From Listeria booriae (lineage in GTDB: Bacteria > Bacillota > Bacilli > Lactobacillales > Listeriaceae): a stretch of DNA of 64,000 nucleotides. The notes beneath the pieces were generated by a model. It searched no databases and was not told the DNA's origin. It saw only the letters and a program-made list of their open reading frames with translations. Every line of letters begins with the position of its first letter. Position 1 is the first letter of the stretch. Shown piece by piece: positions 54,703 through 63,347 of the stretch. The stretch lies in assembly GCF_000766865.1 (NCBI RefSeq), contig NZ_JNFA01000002.1:1-64000 (forward strand), in the 5' to 3' direction. The position numbers and the translations under genes were made by a program.

Positions 54703-56271
54703 ATGGGTCAAGATTTACAAAAAGAAGTTGCTTCGCGCAAAACTTTTGCAATTATATCTCACCCGGATGCGGGGAAAACAACGATTACCGAGCAACTATT
54801 GCTTTTTGGTGGCGCGATTCGTTCAGCCGGTACGGTTAAAGGTAAGAAATCAGGCAAGTTTGCGACGAGTGACTGGATGGAAATCGAGAAACAACGTGGT
54901 ATCTCGGTAACCAGTTCGGTGATGCAATTTGATTATGAAGGTTCACGGATTAATATTTTGGATACACCGGGTCACTCGGATTTCAGTGAAGATACGTATC
55001 GGACATTAATGGCTGTAGATAGCGCTGTGATGGTTATTGATAGCGCGAAAGGGATTGAAGCACAGACGTTGAAACTTTTCAAAGTTTGTCGTATGCGTGG
55101 GATTCCGATTTTCACATTTATTAATAAAATGGACCGTCAAGGAAAGGCGCCGCTGGAATTGTTAGCGGAACTAGAAGAAGTGCTAGGAATTGAGTCTTAT
55201 CCGATGAACTGGCCAATCGGGATGGGAAAAGAGCTTGGTGGTTTGTACGACCGGTATCATCGCCAAGTGGAACAATATCGTGTAGATGGCGACGAACGCT
55301 TCTTACCGCTAGGTGAAGATGGTGATTTGGCTGAGCCGCATGCGATTCAGAATTCAAGTTATTACGAGCAAGCGTTGGAAGAAATCATGTTGCTAGATGA
55401 AGCAGGCAATGATTTTAGCGAACAAAAAATCGCAGATGGTGAGTTGACGCCAGTATTTTTCGGAAGCGCCTTGACCAATTTTGGTGTGGAGACGTTTTTG
55501 AAAACATATGTGAACTTTGCGCCAGCGCCACAACCGCGTACGTCGAATGAGGGCGAAATCGATCCTTATATGAACAAGTTCTCTGGTTTTATTTTCAAAA
55601 TCCAAGCGAATATGAACCCGGCGCATCGTGATCGTATCGCGTTTGTCCGCATTTGTTCTGGGGAATTTGATCGTGGGATGGCCGTGAACTTAACGCGTAC
55701 AGGTAAGTCGATTAAGCTGAGCAATTCTACGCAATTCATGGCGGATGACCGTGAGACGGTAAACACAGCCGTGGCGGGGGACATTATCGGTTTGTACGAT
55801 ACAGGAAACTACCAAATCGGCGACACCATTACCGATCTCAACAAGTCACTACAATATGAGAAATTACCACAATTTACGCCAGAATTATTCATGAAAGTTT
55901 CCGCAAAAAATGTCATGAAGCAAAAGCATTTCCATAAAGGAGTCGAGCAGTTAGTACAAGAAGGCGCGATTCAGCTTTTCAAAACATGGCGTATGGATGA
56001 CTACATTATTGGCGCGGTTGGGCAACTGCAATTCGAGGTTTTTGAGCATCGGATGAACAACGAATATAACTCCGAAATCCGCATGGAGCCAATCGGTTCG
56101 AAGATTGCGCGTTGGATTAAAGAAGAAGACGTCGATGAGAAACTATCCACACAACGCAGCATGCTTGTAAAAGATCGTTTTGACAAGCCATTGTTCTTAT
56201 TTGAGAACGAGTTTGCTTTAAACTGGTTCCACGATAAGAATCCAGATATTGAATTAACATCTCTATTATAA
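54703..56271 (+). CDS. prfC: Peptide chain release factor 3
   Basis: 522 residues, translational GTPase. G1 HPDAGKTT, G3 DTPGHSDF, G4 NKMDR. It recycles RF1/RF2 from the ribosome after termination. The RF3-specific C-terminal domain is complete. RBS CTAGGAGGAA. Matches lmo0988 in position. Confidence 0.96.
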   Translation: MGQDLQKEVASRKTFAIISHPDAGKTTITEQLLLFGGAIRSAGTVKGKKSGKFATSDWMEIEKQRGISVTSSVMQFDYEGSRINILDTPGHSDFSEDTYRTLMAVDSAVMVIDSAKGIEAQTLKLFKVCRMRGIPIFTFINKMDRQGKAPLELLAELEEVLGIESYPMNWPIGMGKELGGLYDRYHRQVEQYRVDGDERFLPLGEDGDLAEPHAIQNSSYYEQALEEIMLLDEAGNDFSEQKIADGELTPVFFGSALTNFGVETFLKTYVNFAPAPQPRTSNEGEIDPYMNKFSGFIFKIQANMNPAHRDRIAFVRICSGEFDRGMAVNLTRTGKSIKLSNSTQFMADDRETVNTAVAGDIIGLYDTGNYQIGDTITDLNKSLQYEKLPQFTPELFMKVSAKNVMKQKHFHKGVEQLVQEGAIQLFKTWRMDDYIIGAVGQLQFEVFEHRMNNEYNSEIRMEPIGSKIARWIKEEDVDEKLSTQRSMLVKDRFDKPLFLFENEFALNWFHDKNPDIELTSLL

Positions 56272-56276
56272 AACGA

Positions 56277-56310
56277 AACACGAGTCCGTGATTGGGCTCG
56301 TGTTTTTTGG
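56277..56310. terminator. Terminator between prfC and lipoprotein gene
   Basis: AACACGAGTCC (56277-56287) pairs with GGGCTCGTGTT (56294-56304) with one wobble, then T-run. Confidence 0.9.
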
Positions 56311-56314
56311 CATC

Positions 56315-57286
56315 TTATTTCATTTCAGTTTGTAACTTCTCAGCTAGGCGCATATAATTCGTATACGTCTCGCTATCTTGTTTTTCAGCACGAAGTAAAT
56401 CCTGTGATTTTAAAGCCTGATGTGTTATTTTATCCACTGTTTCCACAAAATGATCCCCTGTTTCGCGTTCATAATCCAGTGAATAATATTTCGACTGGCG
56501 GTAAAAATTTTGCAAGGTAGCATCCGTAATATCTGTTTTTCTATCCGCAAAAATCTCGTCATACGCGACTTGCGTTATTTTGCCGTCTTTCGTCACGACT
56601 TGCAATCTCGCAGTACTCCCATTTCCAAGCGGTTCAGCGATTCCGTAATAATAAAATCCGAACGGTTTCTTCACCCAGTCCTTCATCGCAGCAGCAAGTG
56701 GCATCATCCCGTTTCTAGCGCTATTCGAAGATCCTTTCACCGTCTCAAAATTCCCGTCCAAACGGTTCTCCTGCAACATCTGACCTTCCAAAAACGTAAT
56801 CCCGTTCACCCAAGTCACAAGCGTGTCATCCGTCCGCGTATTCGTCGCTTGAAAAAACGCGTAATCCGACAAACGTTTCGAAGCGTTGGCGTACTTCGGC
56901 TCATAATAATTTTCCGAAGCAAATTCATTAAATTCGACATGAATCAGTTTCCCGTCATCATCCGTCACCAACTCCAAAATCCCTTTATTCCCACCGTCAA
57001 ACAAGCCTTCATTTTTATAATAATGGCCCTTCACCACACCAATCGGCGGCTGGACAGACCAAAACATCTGCTTTTCTTTTTGCTCCGGTGTTAATTTCGC
57101 ATCCGGTTTCGTTCCAAATGTCGATGTCGTCGCAGAAGTCACCACATCATATTGATAGTCATGGCCATCCTCCTGAACGACCTTTTTCTTGGCTTTTGGT
57201 TCATTGGCAGGCTCCGCTTTGCTATTCTCATTCGAACAACCAACGAGCACAAGCGCTGCAAATAGTCCTAAAATTAGTTTCTTCAT
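56315..57286 (-). CDS. FMN-binding-type lipoprotein
   Basis: 323 residues. Lipoprotein signal with LVGC (Cys17), then a charged linker. DVVTSATTST (residues 47-56) resembles the Dxx(S/T)GAT flavin-attachment motif of FMN-binding domains, with Ser in place of Gly. Two similar halves carry GNKGILELVTDDDGKLIHVEF and TARLQVVTKDGKITQVAYDE, as in two-domain FMN-binding proteins such as Listeria PplA. A role in extracellular electron transfer or redox is therefore likely but not proven. The end of its signal peptide, LFAALVLVG, resembles enterococcal sex-pheromone peptides (cAD1 is LFSLVLAG). Single gene, RBS GAGGGGG. Confidence 0.78.
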   Translation of the reverse strand: MKKLILGLFAALVLVGCSNENSKAEPANEPKAKKKVVQEDGHDYQYDVVTSATTSTFGTKPDAKLTPEQKEKQMFWSVQPPIGVVKGHYYKNEGLFDGGNKGILELVTDDDGKLIHVEFNEFASENYYEPKYANASKRLSDYAFFQATNTRTDDTLVTWVNGITFLEGQMLQENRLDGNFETVKGSSNSARNGMMPLAAAMKDWVKKPFGFYYYGIAEPLGNGSTARLQVVTKDGKITQVAYDEIFADRKTDITDATLQNFYRQSKYYSLDYERETGDHFVETVDKITHQALKSQDLLRAEKQDSETYTNYMRLAEKLQTEMK

Positions 57287-57396
57287 GACAATTCCCCCTC
57301 AACTCTCAGTATCGCAAATAAAAATAAACCCACCATAAACGAAAAATGAAAAAAAGATAAATTCGTGATTTACTGGAAAAAATAGAGCGACACGTA

Positions 57397-57426
57397 TTGA
57401 CATCGTATTAAAATATATGCTATGAT
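57397..57426 (+). promoter_or_regulatory. Promoter of riboswitch-terC transcript
   Basis: TTGACA (57397-57402), 18-bp spacer, TATGAT (57421-57426). Transcription would begin about 30 nt before the aptamer. Confidence 0.8.
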
Positions 57427-57461
57427 TTCCCTATCAATTAAATATCACTTTTGACATTCGT

Positions 57462-57590
57462 CAAGGGGGAGTAGCGTTAGCCTTTTTGGAGGCTAAGATA
57501 AAGTCGTCATTACATGAATTCGTTCATCGGCTTTATTAACATTTTATACAATGTCAGCGAGACCTTTGCCAATTTGGGCAGGGGTCTCGT
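57462..57590 (+). promoter_or_regulatory. yybP-ykoY manganese riboswitch with terminator
   Basis: The aptamer signature AAGGGGAGTAGC (57463-57474) is followed by a hairpin GCCTTTTTGGAGGC, the segment AAAGTCGTCATTACATG and, at the 3' side, TGTCAGCGAGACCTTTGCC. The last part also forms a perfect intrinsic terminator: 57558-57570 pairs with 57577-57589, followed by six T's. Mn2+ binding should stabilise the aptamer and prevent the terminator, switching on the manganese exporter gene terC. Boundaries are approximate. Confidence 0.9.
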
Positions 57591-57648
57591 TTTTTGTTGT
57601 TTGAAAGCAGACGCTTGTGACGATTGAAAGAAAGAAGGAGGAATTCTA

Positions 57649-58419
57649 TTGGATACAGCGATGATTTTAGAATATGGATGGGTGCTACTCGTACTCATTG
57701 GTTTGGAAGGGATTTTAGCAGCAGATAACGCGGTTGTTATGGCGGTTATGGTCAAACATTTACCAGACGAACAACAGAAAAAAGCCTTATTTTACGGCTT
57801 AATTGGGGCTTTTGTATTCCGATTTGCAGCGCTGTTCTTAATTTCATTTTTGGCAGAGGTTTGGCAAGTACAAGCACTGGGCGCAGCCTATTTACTTTAC
57901 ATCTGTATTAGCCACATGTGGAAGCACGCGAAAGGCAAGGATGACGGCCACAAAGTCAAAGAGGGCAAGGGTTCAAGCTTCTGGATGACCGTTCTAAAAG
58001 TGGAAATTGCAGACATTGCATTTGCTATCGATTCGATGTTAGCAGCCGTAGCACTTGCAATCACATTACCAGCAACAGGTTGGGGAACGATTGGCGGACT
58101 TGATACAGGACAATTCGCTGTTATGTTCATCGGTGGATTAATCGGACTGATTTGTATCCGTTTTGCCGCAACCCAATTTGTGAAACTACTAAAAAAATAC
58201 CCATCATTGGAAACAGCTGCGTTCTTGATCGTTGGTTGGGTAGGCGTGAAGCTAGTTGTCTACACATTAGCGCACCCCGAACTAGGCATCATCCCAGAAC
58301 ATTTCCCACATTCAACCGTTTGGAAATTAACATTCTGGGCAGTCATGATTGGCATTATCATTTGGGGTTGGTTGGTCTCCGTACGCGCGGCCAAGAAGAA
58401 TCCTGAAAGTAAGGCTTAA
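57649..58419 (+). CDS. TerC-family membrane protein (manganese exporter type)
   Basis: 256 residues, seven or so hydrophobic segments. TTG start six bases after AAGGAGGAA; ATG 57661 is too far from it. Acidic metal-site motifs typical of TerC: GLEGILAADNAVVMAV in TM1-2 and EIADIAFAIDSMLA in the middle. Family members (MeeF, MeeY, Alx) export Mn2+ and can metallate exported enzymes. The Mn2+ riboswitch in its leader agrees. A paralogue follows after a hairpin repeat. Confidence 0.93.
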   Translation: MDTAMILEYGWVLLVLIGLEGILAADNAVVMAVMVKHLPDEQQKKALFYGLIGAFVFRFAALFLISFLAEVWQVQALGAAYLLYICISHMWKHAKGKDDGHKVKEGKGSSFWMTVLKVEIADIAFAIDSMLAAVALAITLPATGWGTIGGLDTGQFAVMFIGGLIGLICIRFAATQFVKLLKKYPSLETAAFLIVGWVGVKLVVYTLAHPELGIIPEHFPHSTVWKLTFWAVMIGIIIWGWLVSVRAAKKNPESKA

Positions 58420-58471
58420 TTATGGAATGAACTTAATCTTACGCAAAACAAGTAGGAATCGCGAATCCTTA

Positions 58472-58637
58472 TTCTTCGGGTAGGACGTGATTTCTGCTTT
58501 ACACAAATCGAGCGAAAGCGTTTGTATTCTAGGAGTTTGGTGGAAGCCGGAAGCGGAGCATACTTGTGTATGTGAGAACCGGAAGTCCGCCAAACTCCTA
58601 GAATGCGAGCGCTTGTCGCCGATTTATTTGGGTTATG
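58472..58637 (+). repeat. Long hairpin repeat, copy C
   Basis: About 166 bp between the two terC genes. Core stem AAATCGAGCGAAAGCG... against GCGAGCGCTTGTCGCCGATTT, extended by TTCTAGGAGTTTGG/CCAAACTCCTAGAA and capped by GCATAC/GTATGT-type pairing. Nearly identical in unpaired parts to copy B read in reverse at 40.1 kb; shares both ends with the short copy A at 8.5 kb. It takes up most of the 301-bp gap between the genes. Confidence 0.8.
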
Positions 58638-58720
58638 ATCTAAACTTGTTTGCGTTATAGATAGTACCAAATGCGCGCCAAATGTGGTAAAGTGGAGTGT
58701 AAAGAAATGGTGGGGTGAAT

Positions 58721-59485
58721 ATGGATATTTCTGTATGGGGAGAGTATATATGGGTCTTCTTGATTTTGGTCGTGCTAGAAGGGGTGTTGTCTGCGGATAA
58801 TGCTGTTGTTATGGCCGTTATTGTCAAGAAGTTACCACATGAACAACAGCGAAAGGCCTTATTTTATGGGCTAGTTGGTGCCTTTGTTTTCCGACTTATC
58901 GCGATGTTGATTATTTCGTACTTAGTTAATTTTTGGGAAATACAAGCAATTGGAGCAATTTACTTATTATACTTAGCAATCAAACATATTTGGGATAAGA
59001 AAAAAGGCAAGGACAAAGAGGCAAAACCGGAAAAAGAACCGAAGACAACATCGTTTTGGGGGACGGTTGCCCGTGTGGAATTAACAGATATTGCTTTTGC
59101 GTTGGATTCGATGTTGGCTGCAGCAGCACTTGTTGTGACGTTGCCCAAGCTTGGAACATATGAAATTGGCGGCATGAGTGCTGGCCAGTTTATCGTGATG
59201 TTCCTTGGAGGTTTAGCAGGGCTTATCGTGATTCGATTTGCAGCGACACAAGTTGTTAAATTATTAGAGCGTTACCCTACTTTAGAAACAGCGGCTTTCT
59301 TAATTGTTGGCTGGGTTGGTGTGAAAATGGCAGTCATAACGCTGGCGCACCCACAAGTAGGCATTTTACCAGAAAGTTTTCCTGATTCGCCGGGGTGGGA
59401 GATCACCTTTTGGGCGGTCATGATTACAATTGGTTTAGGTGGTTATATCATTGCTAGAAAAAAAGAGAAACAACAAAAGGGATAA
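58721..59485 (+). CDS. TerC-family membrane protein, second paralogue
   Basis: 254 residues from ATG 58721; the GTG two codons earlier is part of the RBS GGTGGGG. About two-thirds identical by eye to the preceding TerC protein, with the same GVLSADNAVVMAV and ELTDIAFALDSMLA metal motifs and the same overall length. The loop after TM3 carries a Lys/Glu-rich insert (KKKGKDKEAKPEKEPK). No riboswitch lies in front of it; the long hairpin repeat separates it from the first copy, so the two are likely controlled differently. The stop nearly abuts the Ktr gene. Confidence 0.92.
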   Translation: MDISVWGEYIWVFLILVVLEGVLSADNAVVMAVIVKKLPHEQQRKALFYGLVGAFVFRLIAMLIISYLVNFWEIQAIGAIYLLYLAIKHIWDKKKGKDKEAKPEKEPKTTSFWGTVARVELTDIAFALDSMLAAAALVVTLPKLGTYEIGGMSAGQFIVMFLGGLAGLIVIRFAATQVVKLLERYPTLETAAFLIVGWVGVKMAVITLAHPQVGILPESFPDSPGWEITFWAVMITIGLGGYIIARKKEKQQKG

Positions 59486-59489
59486 TTAC

Positions 59490-60869
59490 ATGATTGCAGG
59501 CGCTACTTGGCGTGGTAGAATGCGTGCGCGGATGTCACGAATGACGGCGATTCAAGTTATCATTGCCTTTTATATTTTGTCGGTGACACTTGCTACGGCG
59601 TTACTTAGCATGCCATTTACGCAAAAAACTGGTGTGAAAATACCGTTTATTGATACGCTGTTTACTGCGGCGAGTTCGGTGAGTGTGACGGGGCTTGCTT
59701 CTGTAGATGTCGGTGAGTCTTATAGCCGCGCGGGTATTTGGGTATTGATGGGGATTTTCCAAGTCGGCGGACTGGGCGTTATGATGCTGAGCACGTTCTT
59801 TTATTTAGTATTGAAACGGCGGATTGGCTTGAAGCAACGTCAGTTAATTATGACAGATACGAACCAGTTTACGATGAGTGGGATGGTTCGGATGCTCCGC
59901 GAAATTTTGGTGCTTATTTTTGGTATTCAAATTGTTGGCGGGTTGATTTTGGGCATTTATTTTATCCCGTTTTATAAAGGCGATATCGGCGAGGCGATGT
60001 TTCAGGGACTGTATAACTCGGTCTCTGCGGTGACAAATGCGGGCGTTGATATTACCGGCTACTCGTTGGCACCATTTGTGAACGATTATTTTGTCCAGTT
60101 CATCACGATTTTGCTTATTATCGCAGGCGGGATTGGTTTTCCTGTTCTTATTGAAGTGCGCCGCTTCTTATTTGAAAAAAATACATTGATTCCGTTCCGC
60201 TTCTCGCTTTTCGTCAAAGTCACGACGCTTACTTATTTGGCGTTGCTGATTGTTGGGGGATTATTGATTTGGGCGATGGAGAACAATTATTATTTCAAAG
60301 GGGCATCGCTTGATGAGGGGTTCTTTAACTCGATGTTCTTGTCTGCGACTTCGAGGAGTGCGGGCTTGTCAACGATTGATACATCGGCTTTGACGGACCC
60401 AACTTTATTAGTTGTTTCGCTACTTATGTTCATCGGGGCATCACCAAGTTCGGTTGGTGGCGGTATCCGGACGACGACATTTGCGATTATGATGTTGTTC
60501 CTGTATTCGGTTATTCGCGGACGCAATCATATTTATATTTTCGGGCGTGAGTTGTACCAGGAAGACGTGCGTAAAGCGCTAGCTGTGGGGATTTTTGCTT
60601 CGGTATTGTGTGTTGGCGCGATTGTAACGCTTGGCTACACGGAAAACGCGAGTCTCATGGCGATTATTGTCGAAGTATTTTCGGCGTTTGGAACGTGCGG
60701 ATTGTCGATGGGACTGACGGGCGATTTGAGTAATATTGGGAAGATTATTATTATCTTGTTGATGTTTATTGGCCGCGTTGGGATTATGTACATGATGTTA
60801 TCCTTCCGGCGTAAAAATGAGCCGAAGAATGCGATTAGACTGCCGAAGGAGAAGATTATTACGGGGTAA
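59490..60869 (+). CDS. ktrD: Ktr/Trk-type potassium uptake channel subunit (KtrB/KtrD)
   Basis: 459 residues from ATG 59490 (MIAGATWRGR), with AAAAGGGA upstream; 17 extra upstream codons overlap terC. Four M1-P-M2 pore units are visible with filter-type motifs: SSVSVTGLAS, SAVTNAGVDITG, SATSRSAGLST, SAFGTCGLSMG. The membrane channel of a Na+-linked K+ uptake system that needs a cytoplasmic KtrA/KtrC gating subunit, not encoded here. KtrC-type subunits are inhibited by c-di-AMP. Position corresponds to lmo0993. It starts five bases after the second terC stop, so they are cotranscribed. Confidence 0.92.
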   Translation: MIAGATWRGRMRARMSRMTAIQVIIAFYILSVTLATALLSMPFTQKTGVKIPFIDTLFTAASSVSVTGLASVDVGESYSRAGIWVLMGIFQVGGLGVMMLSTFFYLVLKRRIGLKQRQLIMTDTNQFTMSGMVRMLREILVLIFGIQIVGGLILGIYFIPFYKGDIGEAMFQGLYNSVSAVTNAGVDITGYSLAPFVNDYFVQFITILLIIAGGIGFPVLIEVRRFLFEKNTLIPFRFSLFVKVTTLTYLALLIVGGLLIWAMENNYYFKGASLDEGFFNSMFLSATSRSAGLSTIDTSALTDPTLLVVSLLMFIGASPSSVGGGIRTTTFAIMMLFLYSVIRGRNHIYIFGRELYQEDVRKALAVGIFASVLCVGAIVTLGYTENASLMAIIVEVFSAFGTCGLSMGLTGDLSNIGKIIIILLMFIGRVGIMYMMLSFRRKNEPKNAIRLPKEKIITG

Positions 60870-61113
60870 CAAATTTTATATTGCGTATATCAGTAATGTA
60901 AAAATGCATAGATTTTTAAGAGGTTTCGAATTCTTCTTTTCGTAAAGTTTTTTGTTTACATGGATACTAAGCCTCTTCTTTTTACACCTATCCGTTGTGG
61001 TAGGTGGTTTTATTTGGTGTGGAGAAAAGCAAATAAGGCTTTTTTATTGCTTGCTGTATAATTATTGAAGAAGTATACTAAATTAAGGAAGAATAGGAGG
61101 CGAGAAGATATAG
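60870..61113 (+). promoter_or_regulatory. Region between ktr and toxin genes
   Basis: Two hairpins: CACCTA/TAGGTG (60985-61006) followed by a short T-rich stretch, and AAGCAAATAA with TTATTGCTT (61027-61052). A -10 TATAAT at 61057-61062 is the probable promoter of the toxin gene, lacking a clear -35. GGAGGCGAG is the toxin RBS. Confidence 0.5.
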
Positions 61114-62793
61114 ATGGATGTAAAATATAAAGAGAGTGAATGGGAGAGGTCTGAAAAGGCGCTTCAATCGTTAATCGGTTTAGGCTGGGGAAAAGGCGTA
61201 ACAGATTATTTGAAAAAAATAAACAAGAATTTTGAAGATGCGCAGCACGATATTCAGAAAGATGATAGCGATGGTGTCATTTCTTTCTCTTTCACAGATA
61301 AAGAAAATAACTATCAAAAAATATTTGAAAAAATGGAAACCCTGCATGATTATGCTAGTAATGCTGGCAGGTTGGTCGAGCGGGTGATTGACGAACCATT
61401 CTATAAAGATATCGATAAATTCGTAGAAAAAATGGAAAGTCTATCGATTGATAATTATGAAACCAAGAACACAATTGGAGCCACGCAAATTATTTCAACA
61501 GGAGCATACAATTACGGCATGGGTCCAGCGACAACAGAAGTAAAAAAAGATAAGATTTATTTGAAAGACATCATGGCAGGTGATAATTTTTTCGCAGATA
61601 ATTTGAAAGCACAATTTGCCGAGTATAGTAAACAGAATCCAGAGCAAAAGTTTACATATGATCAGTATCAATCGGCAGTTTCTAGTTCTCGAGCCTTTGC
61701 ATATGACTCGATTCGAGATGATCAACAAAATATAGAATTTTGGCGAGATATTGGGATAGCTGTTGTGATTATTGGGGCAAGTATTTTGTGTCCACCGGCA
61801 GGTTTGGCACTAGGAATCGCTTATGGTACACTAGAATTGAGTAGTGCGACATCTGGAAAAGACTGGCTGACAGGACGCGAAATGGACGGTGGAGAGCGGA
61901 CAACACGTGGAGCATTTGCATTATTGGATATCATCCCAGGTGTGAAAGGAATTCGTGCGTTTAGCCAAGCAACCAAAGCTGGGGGACTTGCATTGGATGC
62001 GGCTCAAGTGGGTAGTAAGCTAACCTTGAAACAGGCGGGAAAACAGGCATTTCGCGAGAGTGCAGGACGGGTTCGTAAAATACTAAATGTCATGAAAGAT
62101 GCTACCAGCGCCATAAAGATACAGGTGAAGAACGGAACGGTGCAAGCTGGTAAAATGACTGATGGAGTCGTAACTGGCGTGAAGAACTTAAACTTTAGTC
62201 GGACGCGTGTTGTCGCTGATTCAATTGGTGGAGCACATGCTATGTTTGATGTAGCTGAGAATACACATAAATTTGAGAAATTAGCTACAGGGGTGGTTAA
62301 TAATGGTGATGATATCGGTGAAGCAGTGCGAAGTGGAAGTAGTATCGCATGGAAAAAGTTAAAGGTATCTGGTGAACGTATAGAATTGGATTGGTTGCCT
62401 GATGGTTACAAAGCCTTCGACATTGAAGGTAAGGTTAAAGTAGGAGGCAAAGAAGTTGATATTTCAAGAAGGGTATACCAGACAGAAATAGATTTCGATT
62501 ATGTCTCTAAAAATCCGAAGGCTAAGGGGATGACCAATGGAGAACTAATGAAGAAAGGACGTGCTCCATATATTATTGATGCCAATGGAAATGAGAGTTT
62601 AGTAGAATTACACCATTTAATCCAAAAAGAACCTGGTTCGATGGTAGAAATATCCGAAATGGCTCATGATACTTACTCAAAACAATTACACGGATTAGTA
62701 GAGGACGGAGCAAGCTTTAGAAACAATCCAGATTTAGAAAAACAATATAATAACTTTAGAAGTAATTATTGGAAGTGGCGAGGTCAAAATTAA
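61114..62793 (+). CDS. Polymorphic toxin with LHH nuclease tail
   Basis: 559 residues. The N-terminal 200 residues are charged and helical without a signal peptide, as in LXG/WXG-type substrates of the type VII system, though no exact family is recognised. A hydrophobic stretch follows (about 210-240) and then a pre-toxin TG-like motif, LTGREMDGGERTTRGAFALLD (about 250-272). The C-terminal 100 residues carry RAPYIIDANG and VELHHLIQKE with LHH at 499-501, and QLHGLVED, the signature of the LHH/HNH-EndoVII nuclease superfamily. Predicted interbacterial DNase. Two SMI1/KNR4-type genes follow immediately and would give immunity. Confidence 0.87.
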   Translation: MDVKYKESEWERSEKALQSLIGLGWGKGVTDYLKKINKNFEDAQHDIQKDDSDGVISFSFTDKENNYQKIFEKMETLHDYASNAGRLVERVIDEPFYKDIDKFVEKMESLSIDNYETKNTIGATQIISTGAYNYGMGPATTEVKKDKIYLKDIMAGDNFFADNLKAQFAEYSKQNPEQKFTYDQYQSAVSSSRAFAYDSIRDDQQNIEFWRDIGIAVVIIGASILCPPAGLALGIAYGTLELSSATSGKDWLTGREMDGGERTTRGAFALLDIIPGVKGIRAFSQATKAGGLALDAAQVGSKLTLKQAGKQAFRESAGRVRKILNVMKDATSAIKIQVKNGTVQAGKMTDGVVTGVKNLNFSRTRVVADSIGGAHAMFDVAENTHKFEKLATGVVNNGDDIGEAVRSGSSIAWKKLKVSGERIELDWLPDGYKAFDIEGKVKVGGKEVDISRRVYQTEIDFDYVSKNPKAKGMTNGELMKKGRAPYIIDANGNESLVELHHLIQKEPGSMVEISEMAHDTYSKQLHGLVEDGASFRNNPDLEKQYNNFRSNYWKWRGQN

Positions 62794-62807
62794 GAAGGAG
62801 AATGGAC

Positions 62808-63236
62808 ATGAATCAAAAAATTGTTAATATGATTGAAGCATACCAAGAAGATAAAGATTTTTTTGGAGCCATAAAAAATGAGGATATTAATAAAGTCGAG
62901 AAAGAACTAGCTATTAAAATTCCAGAACAATACAGAGATTTCATTTTAAAATATGGATCAGGAGGGATCTGCGGAGTTGATATTGAGGGGGTTGAAGGAG
63001 AGTTAGGCTCTTCTATGCTGCAAGCAACAAAGCGGTATCGTGAGCTAGGGTTAGCTAACGAATATATCGTTGTGTACGACCTTGGTGAATATGTTTTGTG
63101 CATGGATACTAGCGATACGGAAGAAGATTCAAAAGTCTATTCTTGGGAGAGAACTAGTAAAAAACCGGAATTAAGGTATGATAGCTTCGATGATTTTTTA
63201 GAAGATTATTTTCAAGAAGCGATAGATAATTATTGA
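62808..63236 (+). CDS. SMI1/KNR4-family immunity protein 1
   Basis: 142 residues from ATG 62808, eight bases after AAGGAG; that site lies at the very end of the toxin gene. SMI1/KNR4 (SUKH) fold: INKVEKELAIKIPEQYRDFILKYGSGGI at the N-terminus and YDSFDDFLEDYFQEA at the end. Acidic, cytosolic. SUKH proteins neutralise nuclease toxins, and its place right behind the LHH toxin makes it the cognate immunity gene. Confidence 0.9.
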   Translation: MNQKIVNMIEAYQEDKDFFGAIKNEDINKVEKELAIKIPEQYRDFILKYGSGGICGVDIEGVEGELGSSMLQATKRYRELGLANEYIVVYDLGEYVLCMDTSDTEEDSKVYSWERTSKKPELRYDSFDDFLEDYFQEAIDNY

Positions 63237-63347
63237 AGCAATTTAAGTATCATATCCTTTGGATGACAGAATTGAGGATTTTATAGCGTTTGTTAGTTAT
63301 ATTTAAAGAAGTTCATTTATAATAACCGAGTTCTTAAAGCTAAGGAT

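Noticed and set aside
56510-57094. 194-codon open frame opposite the lipoprotein gene
   Set aside because: Fully antisense to a convincing lipoprotein; Arg/Phe/His-rich composition and no RBS mark it as a shadow frame.
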